Source: an uncultured Gammaproteobacteria bacterium
GTDB lineage: Bacteria; Pseudomonadota; Gammaproteobacteria; Pseudomonadales; Ketobacteraceae
Assembly (NCBI GenBank): GCA_913063495.1
Contig: CAJXXT010000001.1
Span: forward strand, 17,108 to 81,107
DNA length: 64,000 nt
Direction: 5' to 3'
Made by a program: the position numbers and the translations under genes. Shown piece after piece: positions 29,576-39,500 of this stretch; positions within the stretch are counted from its first letter, which is position 1; every line of letters begins with the position of its first letter. The notes under the pieces are model-generated. The model saw only the letters and a list, made by a program, of their open reading frames with translations. It did no database searches and was not told the origin of the DNA.

Positions 29576-30325
29576 ATGAATATCAAAGCTAAAACCACGT
29601 TACTTATCGCAAGCTTTTCATTAACCGGATGTATAGCCGATAGTCTGTGTGATGAATACAATACAATCCCCCTACCAGATAGAAATGAAAATGAGATTGC
29701 CGATTATCGATTTCAAGTTATTGGTGACTCAATTCTTAATTACCACAACATAACCTGCAAAAGTGTTGGCCATCGATTAGGGTTGAAACTTGATGATAAA
29801 GTTTTAAACAACCCTATCATTGGCGCTAAGGTACATGAAATTCACCAACAATATATTCCCCCAGCGGAAGGTGAGCCTGATTACGAATACATCATTGCTA
29901 ACGGCGGACTTAATGATCTTGTTGCAAATGAAAAGGTAGGGTCACCAGAAGAAATACCATGCGACTGCAACGGCACCGTTGATCATGAGGCCTGCCTATT
30001 AGAAGTTGAAGATATCACTCTACGAATGAACGATGTTATTGGCACAATTCATTCAACATCAGATGCTACGATAGCACTTATGGCTTATTACCCTGCCGAG
30101 GTAACCAACTCTTTCATAGGTGAGTGTTTCCCATACGTTGAACAACTTAATGATAGTTACCGACAGCTAGCTGACAATAACGCTAAAGTGACATTTATTG
30201 AAACCTATGGTGCAGGACACCCCATCATTCAAAAAGTAAACCAATTTGGAAAAGACAATTACCACCCAACGACAGTGGGGTCTGAACAAATGGCAACACA
30301 AATAAAATTTCAGCTTGATTTATGA
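29576..30325 (+). CDS. SGNH-hydrolase-like lipoprotein
   Basis: The protein has 249 aa. Residues 1-19 form a lipoprotein signal with lipobox LTGC (Cys19), so the mature protein should be membrane-anchored outside the cytoplasm. SGNH blocks are VIGDSIL (Ser52), NGGLND (Asn113) and KDNYHPT (Asp227, His230). Cysteines 25, 59, 129, 131, 140 and 184 suggest disulfides. It is most likely an esterase or deacetylase; the substrate is unknown. It is divergent from giant A and convergent with array B, and is only distantly related to the SGNH protein at 1981-2709. The ribosome site is weak (GGAT, spacing about 7). Confidence 0.75.
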   Translation: MNIKAKTTLLIASFSLTGCIADSLCDEYNTIPLPDRNENEIADYRFQVIGDSILNYHNITCKSVGHRLGLKLDDKVLNNPIIGAKVHEIHQQYIPPAEGEPDYEYIIANGGLNDLVANEKVGSPEEIPCDCNGTVDHEACLLEVEDITLRMNDVIGTIHSTSDATIALMAYYPAEVTNSFIGECFPYVEQLNDSYRQLADNNAKVTFIETYGAGHPIIQKVNQFGKDNYHPTTVGSEQMATQIKFQLDL

Positions 30326-30327
30326 CA

Positions 30328-30376
30328 GATAGCATACAAAAAATATTAGACCACCAATATTTTCTGTATGCTTATC
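30328..30376. terminator. Long near-perfect hairpin between convergent units
   Basis: GATAGCATACAAAAAATATT pairs with AATATTTTCTGTATGCTTATC with one mismatch and one bulge, around an 8-base loop (AGACCACC). It lies 3 bases past the lipoprotein stop and faces the end of array B. A bidirectional terminator or mRNA-end stabiliser is likely. Confidence 0.55.
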
Positions 30377-30434
30377 AACTATCTATTTATGCTAAACAAC
30401 CAATTAATAGCAACGACACCTGAAAATTTACTGG

Positions 30435-30617
30435 CTACTGTTGACCTTCAAATCCAGATGCAATCACATGAGGTTCATTCCCAGACAGCAACAAAGCACT
30501 GTCAGCTAAACCATCAGCTTCTAGTAAATCCACATTTGGTATCACCCATGAACCGTTTAATCGAACGAATTTACTATTGCCCCCCAAAAAAACATCTGCA
30601 AAATTATCAAAGTTCAT
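30435..30617 (-). pseudogene. Chimeric remnant: immunity-type start fused to an SGNH-like tail
   Basis: The frame starts with ATG at 30617, overlapping the stop of the tip stub before it (ATGAACTTTGA), as immunity genes do. About 29 residues (MNFDNFADVFLGG...) look like the start of an immunity protein. The frame then runs into LEADGLADSALL, which matches the SGNH hydrolase at 1981-2709 over about 40 bases, and ends after 60 codons. It is best read as a recombination scar. Confidence 0.55.
30488..30527. repeat. 40-bp repeat shared with 2085-2124
   Basis: This is the second copy of the SGNH-gene fragment, with about 2 mismatches. It marks the outer end of array B just as the full SGNH gene marks the outer end of array A. 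Confidence 0.75.
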
Positions 30618-30762
30618 TCTCAACAAATGAAGAATTGTCTAGCACCTGGTTTGGTATTGGATCAATATCAAGTGGGTCATTTGAAAGATAACTGTCAGAC
30701 CTGGCAAAAGGGTTATCGCCTATATCAGCAATAATATCCCTACGTGCTGCACCGTTTGTACT
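30607..30762 (-). pseudogene. Displaced toxin tip 4 (array B), 51-codon stub
   Basis: It starts with STNG at 30762 and ends at TGA 30607. It is too short for a toxin domain and has no internal start. It may be an internally deleted tip, since its 3' end still overlaps an immunity-type start codon. No similarity to the other tips is seen beyond the junction. Confidence 0.6.
30752..30762 (-). repeat. Cassette junction site, copy 4 (displaced tip 4)
   Basis: AGTACAAACGG on the minus strand, 3 bases after the T-run of the terminator at 30766-30796. Confidence 0.9.
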
Positions 30763-30765
30763 ATC

Positions 30766-30796
30766 AAAAAACCCCTACAAGATTCCTCTTGCAGAG
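30766..30796 (-). terminator. Rho-independent terminator after the pentapeptide immunity gene
   Basis: On the minus strand CTCTGCAAGA pairs with TCTTGTAGGG (two G-U pairs, 4-base loop) and is followed by GTTTTTT. It closes displaced cassette 3 right before junction copy 4. Confidence 0.75.
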
Positions 30797-30827
30797 CCCC
30801 GAACTCACATTAAATCCAACACGGGCA

Positions 30828-31427
30828 TTACACCCAGATGATTTTTTCTATACCTGTGACCTCCGGTATATTTTCGATCCAGCTTGTTTCACCAGATGTA
30901 ATCAAAGCTCCAGACAGTTCAATTCGCCCTGCAACAAGACCAGAAAACTGAGAACCAACCACATTCGATTCACTCATATTAATAGCCTTTGATTTCATAT
31001 TTTTAAAGCAAACCCTCTGTGCATTACTTCTGCTTATATACAGCTCTCCTACATTAACGTTAGCTAAGTTCACTTGACTCATCGTAGATTCCCCAGCCTG
31101 AAGCTTAAGTACATCTAAGCCTCCAAAATCAACACCCAGTAAGCTACTGCCATTTGCAAGAATTGATTCAGCTTTACAATTCGTAAACTTAGCGTAGTCC
31201 AATCTAGCAAAACAAAGATCCAACTGGGAAAACTCTAATCCAGTTAAATCTATACCACGTAAATCTAACTCATATTCACCTATATCATACCCTTTAAGAG
31301 CCGCAAGAGTTGCATCAGAAACATCACCACTGTCTACCAACTCTCTTCTTACCTTTTCTGCAATTTTACTGCCAGTATCCGTAAGCCAGCGATCAACAAC
31401 ACCTTTATCATCAATATCTTTACTCAT
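30828..31427 (-). CDS. Pentapeptide-repeat protein, putative immunity for displaced tip 3
   Basis: The protein has 199 aa; its ATG overlaps the toxin stop by one base (TGATG), so translation is coupled. After about 50 helical residues the chain becomes a run of five-residue units of the A(D/N)Lxx type (YELDLRGIDLTGLEFSQLDL, then FTNCKAESILANGSSLLG), expected to fold as a right-handed beta helix to about residue 180. Pentapeptide proteins are known as immunity partners in several toxin systems; here the role is inferred from position. The gene is intact while its toxin is broken. Confidence 0.75.
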   Translation of the reverse strand: MSKDIDDKGVVDRWLTDTGSKIAEKVRRELVDSGDVSDATLAALKGYDIGEYELDLRGIDLTGLEFSQLDLCFARLDYAKFTNCKAESILANGSSLLGVDFGGLDVLKLQAGESTMSQVNLANVNVGELYISRSNAQRVCFKNMKSKAINMSESNVVGSQFSGLVAGRIELSGALITSGETSWIENIPEVTGIEKIIWV

Positions 31428-32546
31428 CACTCTGCCGCCTTAAAATAGGGGGTTGACACGTACTCGACTTGTGTTCTTCCTCTTTGACTCTTGTATACAT
31501 ACCCAACCTCTTTTATTCGCTCTAAGGGTATCCCTCCAGGAATAGTTTTCTTCCACTCAAAATGCAGAGGGTTGCCTTGACCACTGATGTTTCTAGTAAC
31601 ATCTGATAGGTCAGAAACCAATGAATCCCCCCCCCCAAGAGGGCACATTATCTAGTTTAAGAACTATACCTCCATTATCTGCCCAGGCAATCGCACCTGA
31701 ATTTGCATTTCCTGCGCCTCCAGTTGCCCCCCTAAATGCTGAATTCTTATTACCATTAAGGTGCTTCAACAAGTCAACATCAGCCCCATTTGGACTAATG
31801 CCATTATTTTCGATGATAGCATTCCATAGCGCTTCAGATCTTTCCCTACCTTATAAATTACCGGGAACAAAGCCTGTTACATCATCCGTACCATGAAATA
31901 ACGTTTCGTGAATTTTTCCCTCAACAAATGTGCCATCTGGCAACGTAGCGCTATTGACATTAAATCCCAGATCTAACACTCCATCACGGGGCAAATCTAC
32001 AAATTCATCAAAGTAACGTGTTGCGCCATCAGTCTCATCATAATATCGCCTTAAATGGCTCGCGCCTTCCTCAATGAGATTTACGCTCCCTTTCAAGCCC
32101 AACCCCATTCCCATGGTACCAGCAGAAAGCACCATATCCATTCCGGCTTCCTGTTTATCTTTCATCGTGAGGAAATTGCCATTCAATGGATTAACAACTG
32201 TTCCGTCATCAGTAGTAAAGGCCCCAAACAAGTCGCTACCAACTTGGGCTATAATGTTTCCAACCGGCTCAAATAAAACTGCATCCCAAAAACTGTAGGA
32301 TGCTGACGTTTCATTATTTACGATTCTATGGCGATCAAATTTACTGACAGGTGTAGACCCTGCTTCTCCCAACTTCAGGCGTATTTTCTCTTCGACTGTC
32401 AACGCTTTTATAGGAGGTAAATCAGTTCCGGCGCTTGCAAGCGCATAGGGGCTTCCATCCTCATTTTTCAACCAACCTTCATCATAATTAAGATCGCGAG
32501 AGAAAGCTGGTAGAGGATCATAACTATTGCTCTTCCCGTTTGTACT
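31427..32546 (-). pseudogene. Displaced toxin tip 3 (array B), possible ADP-ribosyltransferase-like toxin, broken
   Basis: It starts with STNG at 32546 and is open for 231 codons to a TAA at 31851. Coding continues in the same frame after that stop (SEALWNAIIENNG, NSAFRGATGG, GIVLKLDNVPSW) up to a run of ten G at 31627-31636. The last 70 codons follow in another frame (DSLVSDLSD ... IPGGIPLERIKEVGYV) to 31427. Nine G would restore the frame. Two lesions therefore separate three segments. The order LFHGT, SAFRG, GIVLKL..VP, E-x8-GGIP resembles the R / STS / E core of ADP-ribosyltransferase toxins; this is tentative. A hydrophobic helix-rich segment (about 60-120) comes first. An immunity gene overlaps its end. 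Confidence 0.65.
32536..32546 (-). repeat. Cassette junction site, copy 5 (displaced tip 3)
   Basis: AGTACAAACGG on the minus strand, directly after the terminator at 32551-32587. Confidence 0.9.
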
Positions 32547-32550
32547 AACA

Positions 32551-32587
32551 AGAAAGCCTCATTAGATTTTCTCCAACAAGGCTTTCT
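32551..32587 (-). terminator. Terminator after the giant B / immunity unit
   Basis: On the minus strand AGAAAGCCTTGTT pairs with AATGAGGCTTTCT over 13 positions with G-U pairs, then TTGTT. It is related in sequence to the terminator at 5023-5051 and lies at the same place in its cassette. Confidence 0.75.
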
Positions 32588-32641
32588 TTGTGACTGTCAC
32601 AGCCACTTACATCTTTAAATCGTAGTAAATTAGGGGATGCC

Positions 32642-33049
32642 CTAGTTATTTGTGTCCCCCTCGCTTCCCTTTTTCAGACTAAAGCACTCCAATTCAAGCT
32701 TAAAATCTGTACTATCGTCACCGGGAGTATAAAAAACAAGTGATTCATTATCCCAACCTATTTCCCTTGACTGGAGTAAATCAGAATCAACATCCAAACC
32801 AAAAACCAACTCAATATTCCTTTGCTTATCCTTTATTCGATACTCCTTCGATAGGATATCGGCAGATTTTGTATTGGACTTCCTTTTTAAAAAGACGCTC
32901 ACACCATATTTATTACTACAAAAAGATCTCTCCTCCACTAATTGAGTGTTGATTTTTTCCTCGCCTCCTGGAATTTCAAAATACCAATATAAGATATAAA
33001 TAGGCAATACAGAAAAGATACCAACGAGAAAACTTCTTCCTTTATTCAT
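32642..33049 (-). CDS. Membrane-anchored putative immunity protein B2
   Basis: The protein has 135 aa. Residues 6-24 form one N-terminal membrane helix; the rest is soluble and probably periplasmic, with Cys44 and Cys122 able to form a disulfide. The ATG at 33049 overlaps the end of the gene before it by 8 bases, so the two are translationally coupled. I do not recognise a family. It is the second small gene behind giant B and the last before the terminator. It may be a second immunity protein or a partner of B1. Confidence 0.6.
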   Translation of the reverse strand: MNKGRSFLVGIFSVLPIYILYWYFEIPGGEEKINTQLVEERSFCSNKYGVSVFLKRKSNTKSADILSKEYRIKDKQRNIELVFGLDVDSDLLQSREIGWDNESLVFYTPGDDSTDFKLELECFSLKKGSEGDTNN

Positions 33050-33509
33050 CTGCGATATTCACTTTTATATCAATATCTTGAAACATTCCCACATCGTTAT
33101 GATGTCGAAAAACAACCTCGTTTTCATCCTCATTCCATTCTATTTTTCCAAAAACATCCCACGCGTGACTGCATCCAACACAATATTCTTTTACCTTAAA
33201 CACATTTGCCCCATCGGAAATTCTAGTCACCGAGATTTCATGGATCGGAAATATTTCATTATCAATCTCAATTTTTCCGCACTTTGATACCTTTCCCCTG
33301 TATTTCTTGTTCTTGGAATCAAGATAGATTGATCGTCCAATCCAATTTTGTTGGATACAAGCCTGGGATGAGTAATCTTTTCCATTTTTAACAACTCCTT
33401 TCCCCGAAAAATAGGCAAGGATTCCTAATGAGACCAGGAATCCTAAACACCAAAAAAGAAAGGTGCCAATATAATTTACTACTTTTCTATTTTCCAAGTT
33501 TCTTTCCAT
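33042..33509 (-). CDS. Membrane-anchored putative immunity protein B1 for giant toxin B
   Basis: The protein has 155 aa. Residues 12-33 are a membrane helix; the remaining 120 residues contain Cys51, Cys77 and the pair C109/C112 (EYCVGCSHAW), which suggests an oxidising location outside the cytoplasm. The reading starts within the last 31 bases of giant B; a TTG 12 bases further in has a better GGAAAG site, so the exact start is open. It is named immunity because of its position directly behind the tip. An anchored immunity protein points to a toxin that acts in the envelope. Confidence 0.65.
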   Translation of the reverse strand: MERNLENRKVVNYIGTFLFWCLGFLVSLGILAYFSGKGVVKNGKDYSSQACIQQNWIGRSIYLDSKNKKYRGKVSKCGKIEIDNEIFPIHEISVTRISDGANVFKVKEYCVGCSHAWDVFGKIEWNEDENEVVFRHHNDVGMFQDIDIKVNIADE

Positions 33510-36500
33510 TCTGACTTATATTCAAATTCCTTAGCAACTCCAATCTCAGTCAAATATGCAGACAAACCGTCATGAAATTCAATCTTCTGACCACCTCTCA
33601 CAGGCAGCTCAGTCACATAGTTAACTCCAGCAGCTTTTTGTTCTGCAAACGACTCAAAATCCCAGTTATCAACTACCCCCCATGTCGTCTCTATTTCAAT
33701 CACGCCGCTATCATCAAGTATAATTTGACTACTAGACTTCAATTCGAATCTGTTATTCGCATACTTTAACCTTGCATTTGATTGCTCAGCTAACAACGCT
33801 CCATCCTTAAGAATCATCCCATACTTATCAACATCACCCAACCAAACTTTAGAGAAAACATCTTTTGAGCTAAATTCCCCCCCGCTCCTTATAGAACCAG
33901 ACTTTTCTATATCTAACACCATCATTTCCTTCATCTTATCCATTGCATAATTAACAATGGTTGATGTCTCATATATTTCCGAGTCTATTATCAGCGTTTC
34001 ACCTAAATGAGACTGGTCAACGTATCGCTCGGTAAGTGCAGCAGCTTCCCAAAGCCCTTTCTCAGGGGAGAAAACCCCATCCTTCAGGCCCTCTAACCAT
34101 TTGAATTTACCCCCTCGAGCCAATGAACGATTGAAATCAACCATAAATTCCTTCTCGGATTCATTAAAAGATTCACTATTCCTTGCTTTTTCGGTTAACA
34201 AATTCAAGCGCTCTTGAATATCTTCGATATCTCCCGTCGCGATATTATATGGAATATCTAAAACATCAGGCACCCAATCAGAAAGCCCTGCAACTAAAAC
34301 ATCATCACCAAGATTCTCAAAAAGATCATCAGAATCTAATAAAGGTTTATCTCCGTATGACGCTTGCATTTCACCCATCAACATATCGCTTAAGGCTGTG
34401 TCGCCGTTTGTACTGTTCACACCAACTAACGTTTTCTTTGACTCTCCATTAACTATCTTAGTTTCCCATACCTTACCATTATCATCCGTAACCGTAAAAC
34501 TTCCGCCTTCTTTCATCTTATCAACAATACCGTCCCCTATGGCTTGTCCAAAGGCATTCGCTGCAATTTGCTCATCCGTCTGCTTTCCGCCTTTACCCAT
34601 GCCACGTATGATTTCCCGCTTAGCTATACCACTTACGGTACCGTTGATTGTTTTGCCTAACACATTGCCGTCAAGACTCGGAACTTGCACATAAGATGCC
34701 CCCATCGCTCCAGCGACACCAGCCCAGCTAAATTTCTCTCCAATTCCTGTAGCAGCATTAACGGCGTAGGATCCAACAGCTTGAACACCAGCCTTGGCCC
34801 AGCTGCCTTGCTTCGAAACATAGTTACCCGCAGTTCTAGAGTAGGACGACATCTTCTCAAAGAAAGTGGATGATTCACTAACTGTGGCGGCAGTTTTGGC
34901 CCCATTTGCCCATTGCCCAATACCTGCCGTCACTGCCGATGTTAAACCAGCCTGTCCCACCTGGCTCCAGGAAAAGTCATCTTGCACCCCAGCAGCCATT
35001 CCAACTAGCTGACCCGCAATATTACCAACCGCTCCAGCCACAAAGGCAATAGCTACAGTTGCCCCAAAACCAACCCCAGCTGTTCCTGCCATCACGGCAG
35101 ACCCGATGGCAAACAAACTACCACCAACCCCAGCCCCTACCGTTGCAAAGGCTGCTGCTGCAGCTCCTGCAGTAAATATTGATGCAACAATAACAATAAT
35201 AATGATCAGAATCTGAGCAACACCACAACCACCTCCATCTTCTTTAGGTGGTGGTGCAATTGGCATCGTTGGCGTTGTATCACCAATAATGCTGCTCGGG
35301 TTATACGGTTTAAAGGTATCCGAAGCGTTTCTCACATTGGATATACTGTTAGGGATTATCAAAGTCTGGCCAGCTTTTAACGCATCGCCAGCACTTAACC
35401 CATTAGCTTCCCCAATTAAGTACCAAAGTGATGAATCTCCCCAAACACTTACTGCTACGTTTTGTAATGTTTCCCCGTTTCGGTTAACCGTGTAACTACC
35501 TGGAGCTGCAGACGGATAGTTGTCATTGATAGCTGAGAAATTATAGTCTATATCTAAGCCGTCAATTTCACCGTTAGTTGCTACCCCTTGACCGTTAGCG
35601 TAGAAGTAAAACTGCTGCTTATTACCTTCATCAACCCTAACCGTTTTAATAAATTGACCTTGGCTATTAGAGATAAAGTAACGGTCTTTTGTTTTTCCAT
35701 CGTCCGTATGCTGGTCATCAACACGTTGTAAATTACCATTTACATCATAATGATTCTTGACGGTGCCATCGAGTAACTTACCCGAAGTCTCTTTGCCTTC
35801 TGTTCTATCCGCTTTAATACCATTATTGCCTATAAAGCTATACGTATACTCAATCTTCGCACTCTCACTGGTATACGTATACGCCCTCATTCCAGCGCCA
35901 TCATATTCATATTTATCAAGCGTTAAACTAGCACTTACACCTGCGCCCTTGATAGCTGCAAACAAATTCTCATCGTCAATATCAATACCCTGACCCAACA
36001 CACCCGCGATTTCATTAAAGTCATAATAACGCGTTGCCGTGGTACGCCCAGCAGTATCGTATTCCGTCAATATTACTTGAGAAGGTGTGTCGCCTAATTT
36101 TGCATAACCGTCTTCATCAGTTTCAGCGGTATAGTCGTAGTTAAACTGTATTGTCATACGACCTAGACGGTCATAATGTTTTTTACTGACAAAACCACCA
36201 TTGCCTTGGTCGGAAATCACCGTGGCCTGGTGACGATTATCGGCATCATAAAGATACTTTTCTGTCGTAGTTACAATTGCATCATCTTTAAGATAACGCA
36301 CCGCGGATACACGATTACCAGCAGCATCATAGACAAGTGATTGGCTTTTCTCATTCTTTGTAATAACAATGTTACTTGTGCCATTTCCTTGATCTTGAAG
36401 CTGGCCCTGACTAACGGTAAGTCTATCCATTTCATCAAATGCATACCAAAGCTTGTCTTGCTCAACAGTGTCAACAACACGAGAAACAGCTCGACGGTTA

Positions 36501-39500
36501 CCCACAGCATCATAGTAATAGCGTAAATCCATCGTATAATCTGTTAACGCTGCATCGCCCTCACCTTGAGATGCTACTTGGGTGATACGCCCTAGGTAGT
36601 CGTATTTTATTTCCGTTGTCTGACTACCCGTAAGCTCAATGGTATTATTAAAACCGGTTAAGTACTTGTCATAGATCCCTTGCTCTTTAACCTGCCTACC
36701 CATTTCATCGTAACTATAAACCGTTTTAAGATTTATCGTGACATCATTATCTTCCGCTAACATACCGCTATTAAGGTAGGTATTTTGTCTATTTTTACCC
36801 AGTGAATTAGTCTCTACACGCAGTTGACCCGCGTTATCGTAAACATAGTTATAAGTAATACCACCTTCAACAGCGCTACTTGCAACAAAATCAGTACGCC
36901 CAGTCAAGTGACCAAACGCGTCATACTGCCAATCAGCCACCCATTGAAAGTTTCCACCCTTTATATGAAGTGAATGATCTTGTTTAACTTCCGAGACTTT
37001 ATTTCCTCTACGGTCATATTGGTACAATGTACCGGTTAGATTTCCTGAGGCCTCACTATTTTGTGTAAATTGGCTAATAACACGCCCTTCAGCATCGAAA
37101 AGTGATTGATTTGTAATCCAAGTACCATCACCTTCACGAACCAGTAATTGCTTAGTGCGAACACGATTACCCGCTTCGTCATACTCGTACTGAATTTCAC
37201 CACCCGATGGCGTGTAATGGTTTGTCATTCGGTCTAGGCGATCATAAAGGTAATATTGGCTATGACCGAGACCATCAGTGTCTTCCCGAACTCGCGCTAA
37301 GGCATCCATTCGCTTGTAACTAACCGATCCATCTGCAGCAACAATTTTTGTCTTTTGACCTGCAGCATCATAACTTGATGCACTGGTATGGTCATTGGCG
37401 TCTACCTTCGCAATACCACGCCCAGACATATCAAAATAGAATGTCGTCGTCTGGCTCTGTGTGCTTTCAACACCATGCTCATCCACAACCAATACGCCAT
37501 TAACCGCCGCTTGTGTTTGGCTTATCATTCCACCTTGCTGATTGTATCTAATCAGTGTTTTTTCACCATCGGCTGATTCGCTCTCGATGGTTTTACCCCA
37601 CCGATCGTAACGCTGAAAAGTTTCAGGGGTATATGTTTGCCCATCACTTGTGAACTGAACACCAGTCTGCGACACCGCTCGATCCAGCGCATCATGCTGG
37701 TAGATGGTATGTCTGAGTTGTCCCCTGCCTGTGGATAACAACTCAGTCAAACCTGCAAGGTCTAAGTCGTAGTTTGTAACATCCAATGCAGAGCCACTCT
37801 CAAAGCCCATACCACTATTGGATATTTCGCGTGTGGTACGGCCTTTTTGATCGTAGAAGTACACCCGATCAACACCGCTCCCACTATTGGTTCTAATCAG
37901 CTGTCCTGCAGCGTCATATTTAAAATATTCATGCCATTCATCATTAGCGGCATCTTCTTTTAATCGGCGATTTGACATTTCACCGAATGCATTAATTTGC
38001 ATTTCAGTCGTGGCTAATTGTGGCCCATCACCTTCATAATTAGGACGTAATGTTATAACTGCTGTTTTGTTGCCTCGCGCATCATACTCATGCACCTGAC
38101 CAAAGGTGGCAAAGTTGCTATCTTCTACATTAGATACCCGTCGCCATTCTTTTCTTACGTTACTCTTTTCATCGTAACTAAAATAAGTACTGACCCCTTC
38201 GGCATCGTAGTATTGCAACATATTGCCATTGGCGTCATAACGCCAATAACTTTGCTGATCCTGCTCATGGGAGGAGGACTTGACGGTAAATTGTGATTGG
38301 TCGTGCATCGCTGCACCATTTTGATGGCGCAACTGAGAAACCTGGTTTCCAAGCGCATCATAACCAAACGTTGTTAACGGGCTAATGATGGCTTTATGAG
38401 ATGATTCAATCTCAGCATAAGCATCAACTTGACCACCAATTACAACGTTGTCAGAAACAATCGGGGCATCAAAGTTTGTATCAGCAGAAATCTCGTATTC
38501 ATAAAGACCGATAGGAATGCCTTCTGTTCCTACGGTATAGGTGTTGTTAGCAACTTTAGTCAGTGTTAGTTCGCGCCAAATCAAAGCATCTTCTTTTGAA
38601 ACACCCAATGCATCACGCTGAGTATCATTCACTTTGGGTCTATAACGAATAACGGCTGTCTCTGAATTTAAATTGAGATTAACCACTTCCATTTTCTTCT
38701 GAAGCGAGGTGCCTGACCCACTATCAATAAGAAGGCGTTTCTGACCATCAACCACTTTCCAAACACGTAAACCTTCAACTTGTTCAAGTCGAAGACTGCG
38801 ACCCTTACTACTACGATCTGACTCGGACCTAAACGACAATCCATTTTGGAACGATCCGCCTAACCCTTTAATGCTCGCTCCCATTTTATGACCAGCATCC
38901 GATGAGCGGAAGGTGACAAGGTCATCTCCGTCTCTAACATTTGAAAAACGGGCCTTTACTTCCCACTCAATATCACCAGAGCCAAAAGCTTTGAGAGAAT
39001 CCCAGCTAACACTGAATTTATTCTCGTGCCGCCATTTTTCTTTCTTGTAATCATAATATTGCTGAGAAATTATTTTTGTGAATGATGAATACTCAACACT
39101 CAGTAACGATGTATCCGACCGGCTTACCAACGCATCATCATTGGTTCGAATGATTTGGTAATCGCCCTCACCAACAACAGCAACACCATTCATTAGTGCA
39201 TAATGATATTGACCTCTAGCGGCTTGGTTGTTTGCGTTTAAATCAATCTCATCTTCACCTGAATAACTGTAGGTGACTCCGTTTACATTAATACTATCTA
39301 TGAGTGATTTTTTACCCGCAAGATGAAGCGTCGCCACGTTACCATCAACCGTCACCCAACTAACAGGTTGAAGACTTGACGAGCTATCATCAGTAATAAT
39401 ATCAATTTCACCGCTAGCAACACCAAATGTTTCAGATTCACCAAAGCGAATATAACTGATTTGATACTCGTAACGATCCGTCATCAAACCCGACACATTA

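Noticed and set aside
31427..31648. A separate small gene coding about 73 aa
   Set aside because: Its sequence is the C-terminal continuation of displaced tip 3 in a frame shifted at the ten-G run; its apparent start is not preceded by a ribosome site.
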